DNA of 42,372 nucleotides, taken from the NCBI GenBank assembly GCA_964466465.1, contig CAYXNJ010000018.1:1-42372 (forward strand), given 5' to 3'. Positions 40,501-42,372 of the stretch are shown here, piece by piece; position 1 is the stretch's first letter; every line of letters starts with the position of its first letter. Below the pieces are notes generated by a model. It was not told where the DNA came from. It did no database searches and saw nothing but the letters and a program-made list of their open reading frames with translations. The position numbers and the translations under genes were made by a program. This DNA comes from Sulfurospirillum sp964466465. Lineage in GTDB: Bacteria > Campylobacterota > Campylobacteria > Campylobacterales > Sulfurospirillaceae.

Positions 40501-41950
40501 CACTGCGTCCTATATTTTTAGGGTCAATATAAAAATAACCCGTTATATTAGCGTATTCACCATTTGCAGGCAGTGATTCAGAAATTTTTCTACATGATTG
40601 TTTTAAAACTTCTTTGCCATCGTACGTAACAAATTTATACTCATCTAGAAGTTTTAATTTTAAATTTTTTCCTGTACATTTATATACATCTTCTTGTTTA
40701 GGGTTGATCTTTAAGACTTGACCACCTTGTTGAGTTATAGTGTCATAATCCCTTCTCATACTACTTAGAGTACATCCCAGAATATTACTTGATGACATAT
40801 GATTCCAATCAAATGTAAAAGGGGTGCCTCGAAGATTGAGATTACTAAAGTCACCGTCAAAATATCCTGGCGCATTATCGGGGATAATTTCAAGTGTATT
40901 TGCATCAATACGGAGGTATTTAATATATGTTTTAGAATGACTATCGTCATAATAGTTTCGCCCAGTACCTAGTGAAGCATTAAATTTAAAATTGCTAAAT
41001 TCTGTTGTACCCATTTCTTCTGAAAGAGGTAGTTTGATAACATCTTTAATGTTATTTGGATCACTTGCATCGCAGTAAATTTCAAAAGAATGACTTGTGT
41101 TATTATCGGGTGCAATGACATAGTAGCCTGTTGATTTTGCATGTGTCCCGCAATAACCCATATCATCATTAATAATTGTTCCTGTTGCAGAGGATGTTAG
41201 GATCGTTGCATTGGTTGCATTGGATAAATTTACGGTAAATGCCTCATTGTTTTCTATAGTTGTATCGCCTTTAATAGGGATAGAAATTGTTTGAGTTGTT
41301 GGTCCTCCAGATGTAAATGTCAATGTTCCAGTGGTCGCATTATAATCATTTCCTGCAGTTGCTGTGCCATCAGTAGTGGTATATTGTACAGAAGCATTTG
41401 CAGATTCTGAAATGGTAACGGTAAAATTCATATTGCTATAGCTGGTATTACCTTCTACAAGAGACGCATTGCTGATTGTTAGGGTTGGTAAGGCTGGTGA
41501 AAAAGTGACAGATAGCGTATAATTAGGAGAGTTCCAAAAATTAGAAAATACGCCAATATTGAAGTTGTTTACAGCGCTATCTAAATAAATTGTGGTGTTG
41601 GTATAGTTTGTATTGGTTCTATTTGGACAACTATTGTTTGCCATAGTAAAAAAAGAATTTGAGCCATTAAGTGTAATAGTTAGAGTTCCAGCTTTTGTTG
41701 TTGAAACTCTAAAAAAATCATTATCTTCAGTTACTATATATGATGGCCACCATTGAGTCACATTATATGTAACATTACCATTTTTTGATAAATTAGAGAT
41801 TGCATTAGATGAAAAAGAAAAAGTACTATTTGTAGTAGGATTGATACAGTTGTTCGGATAATCAGGTGATTCGGCAAAGACACATGACTCAATAGAAATA
41901 AAGAGAAAAAAAACTTTAATCAAATTAAAAAGTAAGCTACTTTTTTTCAT
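37541..41950 (-). CDS. Large secreted Calx-beta / DUF6701-like protein (MshQ-like)
   Basis: This 1469-residue exported protein begins with a signal peptide (MKKSSLLFNLIKVFFLFISI...VFA). Residues about 156-263 form a Calx-beta domain (ISNASLVEGNTSYSNMNFTV, DGTATAGNDYN, TIENNEAFTVNLSNA, IINDD). A Cys/Trp/Tyr-rich middle (about 265-800) has repeated YCD/YCM-type segments that loosely recall GON domains. The C-terminal third (CARDNFAIRPATYSLDANE to FYYGRVYSTDYRG) resembles DUF6701, the domain of MshQ. The protein is very rich in Asn, Ser and Thr, and its DNA is more AT-rich than its neighbours. The start has a near-perfect GGAGGTGAT ribosome site. It probably acts as a surface or pilus-associated adhesin and heads the operon. 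Confidence 0.75.
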   Translation of the reverse strand: MKKSSLLFNLIKVFFLFISIESCVFAESPDYPNNCINPTTNSTFSFSSNAISNLSKNGNVTYNVTQWWPSYIVTEDNDFFRVSTTKAGTLTITLNGSNSFFTMANNSCPNRTNTNYTNTTIYLDSAVNNFNIGVFSNFWNSPNYTLSVTFSPALPTLTISNASLVEGNTSYSNMNFTVTISESANASVQYTTTDGTATAGNDYNATTGTLTFTSGGPTTQTISIPIKGDTTIENNEAFTVNLSNATNATILTSSATGTIINDDMGYCGTHAKSTGYYVIAPDNNTSHSFEIYCDASDPNNIKDVIKLPLSEEMGTTEFSNFKFNASLGTGRNYYDDSHSKTYIKYLRIDANTLEIIPDNAPGYFDGDFSNLNLRGTPFTFDWNHMSSSNILGCTLSSMRRDYDTITQQGGQVLKINPKQEDVYKCTGKNLKLKLLDEYKFVTYDGKEVLKQSCRKISESLPANGEYANITGYFYIDPKNIGRSANQSLSDYRPFVAYCMEVTGANAEDQYSWTMFLTLDGVRTENHSDIKNKKDTCSNLGLFFFVPNSQITFNKTRTFLNDQKAQWSPYTGQMGEYFTDRNIDGWGKSYETTRYYWPYGPMGLYYDDGSSSDGILDPGYAGSWTPITNGRTINGKTYGYDLTSSSEVNGTSINIAHISTGTGWKTTLEEMGYPSDFWITTFSAGDFYNSAPMCSGGSTTNCYLNSRSREPNGDYTYGNWMHFWADDQGNIYHYNDQGFDGTINDRYRHDHYMCMAEDNYQFVIRYKLSPGPYNVVNEFSTITTTDPTNPSDIQNALLTQVAGKSFNVKVLSLKDDLITLKTSESSVILDVVDATNMTDTQSSCNNAPILYSNDASMGVFFNNHSNVVHTNTLNFANANTTYRVKYIDWGKFFLGSNIQCANVSNMSANLKGVPQCLNSTSKIKDLFATKSIDVSLCTDGANRACDSNMYTSDGINSAQGSIIPSKYNHNYGCLSCLTDIAGSYACARDNFAIRPATYSLDANETKLYGGKPYKLNINATRYGVDNNVSGYDQVIDNTFEKNATQALNLPSTCTSLNSTPVLFSNAIQFISGHADTNYTYNNIGDINITITDNMWTWVDQTEGNGKGYNDCIKNSYSNNHDASGKVGCLTQGIKQLTFLPSRFLNLLTLRNANNHIFTYISLDQNMSAHTDITITAVLDNNTTATNYTAKCFSKDINTTISLINLPPNTEWLTNASNAINRILFFGDKNTTSSELNTTGSSRLSTTEGNFTNGIANITVDFNFDRNISRPDEPFHIAKNDFNISVRDTNDVNGSDFSRTNDINTTFYYGRVYSTDYRGPKEGIPTTIRYEVYCKSCVRTDFNITGSQSPLSLNWYQNSLHVNADGNVTPNGFTSVGTTLIDGANTATSGNIVAGIESNTLRLPNTTAVPYTDRIQMAPSSWLLFNPFNANALTNDFNVEFINSGNWAGQGSLGRTVDVNASTRTNRKMEW

Positions 41951-42012
41951 AACATCACCTCCGCTGAATCTTTACAGACTAAGGTTGAAAACGTGCAAAA
42001 AAGATACACAGT

Positions 42013-42372
42013 TTACTCAGATTTCTCTTTATTTAAAAACTTCGAAATATTCTCCATCAAGCCAAAATCAGGGTATTGGTTGGCATCTAAAACGACTTGA
42101 GCAACACTTTGGTTATCAACGTTAAAGACCAGTGGTGCAATAAAGTTAATGGTTGAGGTTTCAATCGGTGTTGCGATAATCATAATGTTTAAAATAAGAA
42201 TGTTAGAGTTTTCTTTAATGTCTAAAACGGCTCTAAAATACTCAGGAATGTCAAATTCGTAAGGTCGAAGCATAAAAGGATTGATGAGTGTAAAAGTGGT
42301 AGTGTCGGATTTTGAGATAAATTTGACAAAAAATTCATCAATTTTTTCAATTTCTACCTCTTTGATAGTTTC
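42013..42372 (-). CDS. fliW: Flagellar assembly factor FliW, 5' end outside the window
   Basis: The frame is open from the window edge to the stop at 42013, giving 119 C-terminal residues that read FTLINPFMLRPYEFDIPEYF, then INFIAPLVFNVDNQSVAQVVLD and QYPDFGL. These match FliW, which sequesters flagellin and antagonises CsrA so that flagellin translation is tuned to export. An internal ATG at 42273 is not the start. It lies 62 nt upstream of the pilin operon and reads in the same direction. Confidence 0.85.
   Translation of the reverse strand, partial: ETIKEVEIEKIDEFFVKFISKSDTTTFTLINPFMLRPYEFDIPEYFRAVLDIKENSNILILNIMIIATPIETSTINFIAPLVFNVDNQSVAQVVLDANQYPDFGLMENISKFLNKEKSE

Noticed and set aside
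38181..41169. Many short ORFs on both strands within the giant secreted-protein gene
   Set aside because: They are shadows of an uninterrupted 1469-codon frame with signal peptide and domains.
1..42372. CRISPR arrays, tRNA/rRNA genes, phage or complete insertion sequences
   Set aside because: No regular spaced repeats, cloverleaf sequences or transposase-like proteins were seen.

Overview
The window looks like chromosomal DNA of a Campylobacterota (Epsilonproteobacteria) bacterium, most likely Sulfurospirillum or a close relative. The base composition is AT-rich. Several gene blocks match, from memory, the order in Campylobacter jejuni: rpiB-hyp-apt-dedA-pepA beside a cheB lacking its receiver domain and cheR; folD-lepB facing a small cytochrome c and hemL; and mqnC-M16 protease-recG. 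Genes for futalosine-pathway menaquinone synthesis, LutABC lactate oxidation, an Acr3 arsenite pump and FliW fit the same group. No rRNA, tRNA, CRISPR array, phage or complete insertion sequence was found.

Layout. 1-4.9 kb: the 3' end of an unknown gene, thiE, a membrane acyltransferase, a rubrerythrin-like diiron protein, a hemolysin III-type membrane protein diverging from an EF-hand-like calcium-loop protein, a LysE/RhtB exporter and a possible 30-residue membrane peptide. 4.9-7.7 kb: the lutABC operon. 7.7-12.1 kb: an EamA permease, an SGNH esterase, a small unknown protein, and the cNMP/CBS/DUF294 protein with its DEDDh exonuclease partner. 12.1-18.1 kb: a glycine-zipper protein, acr3 behind a perfect palindrome, metE, a 616-nt gap of unexplained structured DNA, htpX and a cupin. 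18.1-20.7 kb: a serine hydrolase, an isochorismatase-like hydrolase and cheB-cheR. 20.8-25.6 kb (minus): rpiB, a coiled-coil membrane protein, apt, trpB, dedA and pepA, probably one operon. 25.6-28.1 kb (minus): folD, lepB and an M50 protease, ending in a clear terminator. 28.1-34.9 kb (plus): cytochrome c, hemL, an AtpZ-like protein, a membrane protein, mqnC, an M16-like protein without its zinc motif, and recG. 34.9-42.4 kb (minus): hpf, then an MSHA-like minor pilin operon headed by a 1469-residue secreted protein with Calx-beta and DUF6701-like regions, and the 3' part of fliW at the edge.

The most interesting non-genic signal is a small family of structured intergenic repeats. Two copies (20718-20840 and 28497-28632) share related ends, a core stem-loop whose arms differ but keep pairing, and a second hairpin just before the downstream gene. 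A third, shorter copy (about 16283-16356) lies in the metE-htpX gap and shares a further 18-nt block with the first. They look like MITE/REP-type elements or leader RNA elements.
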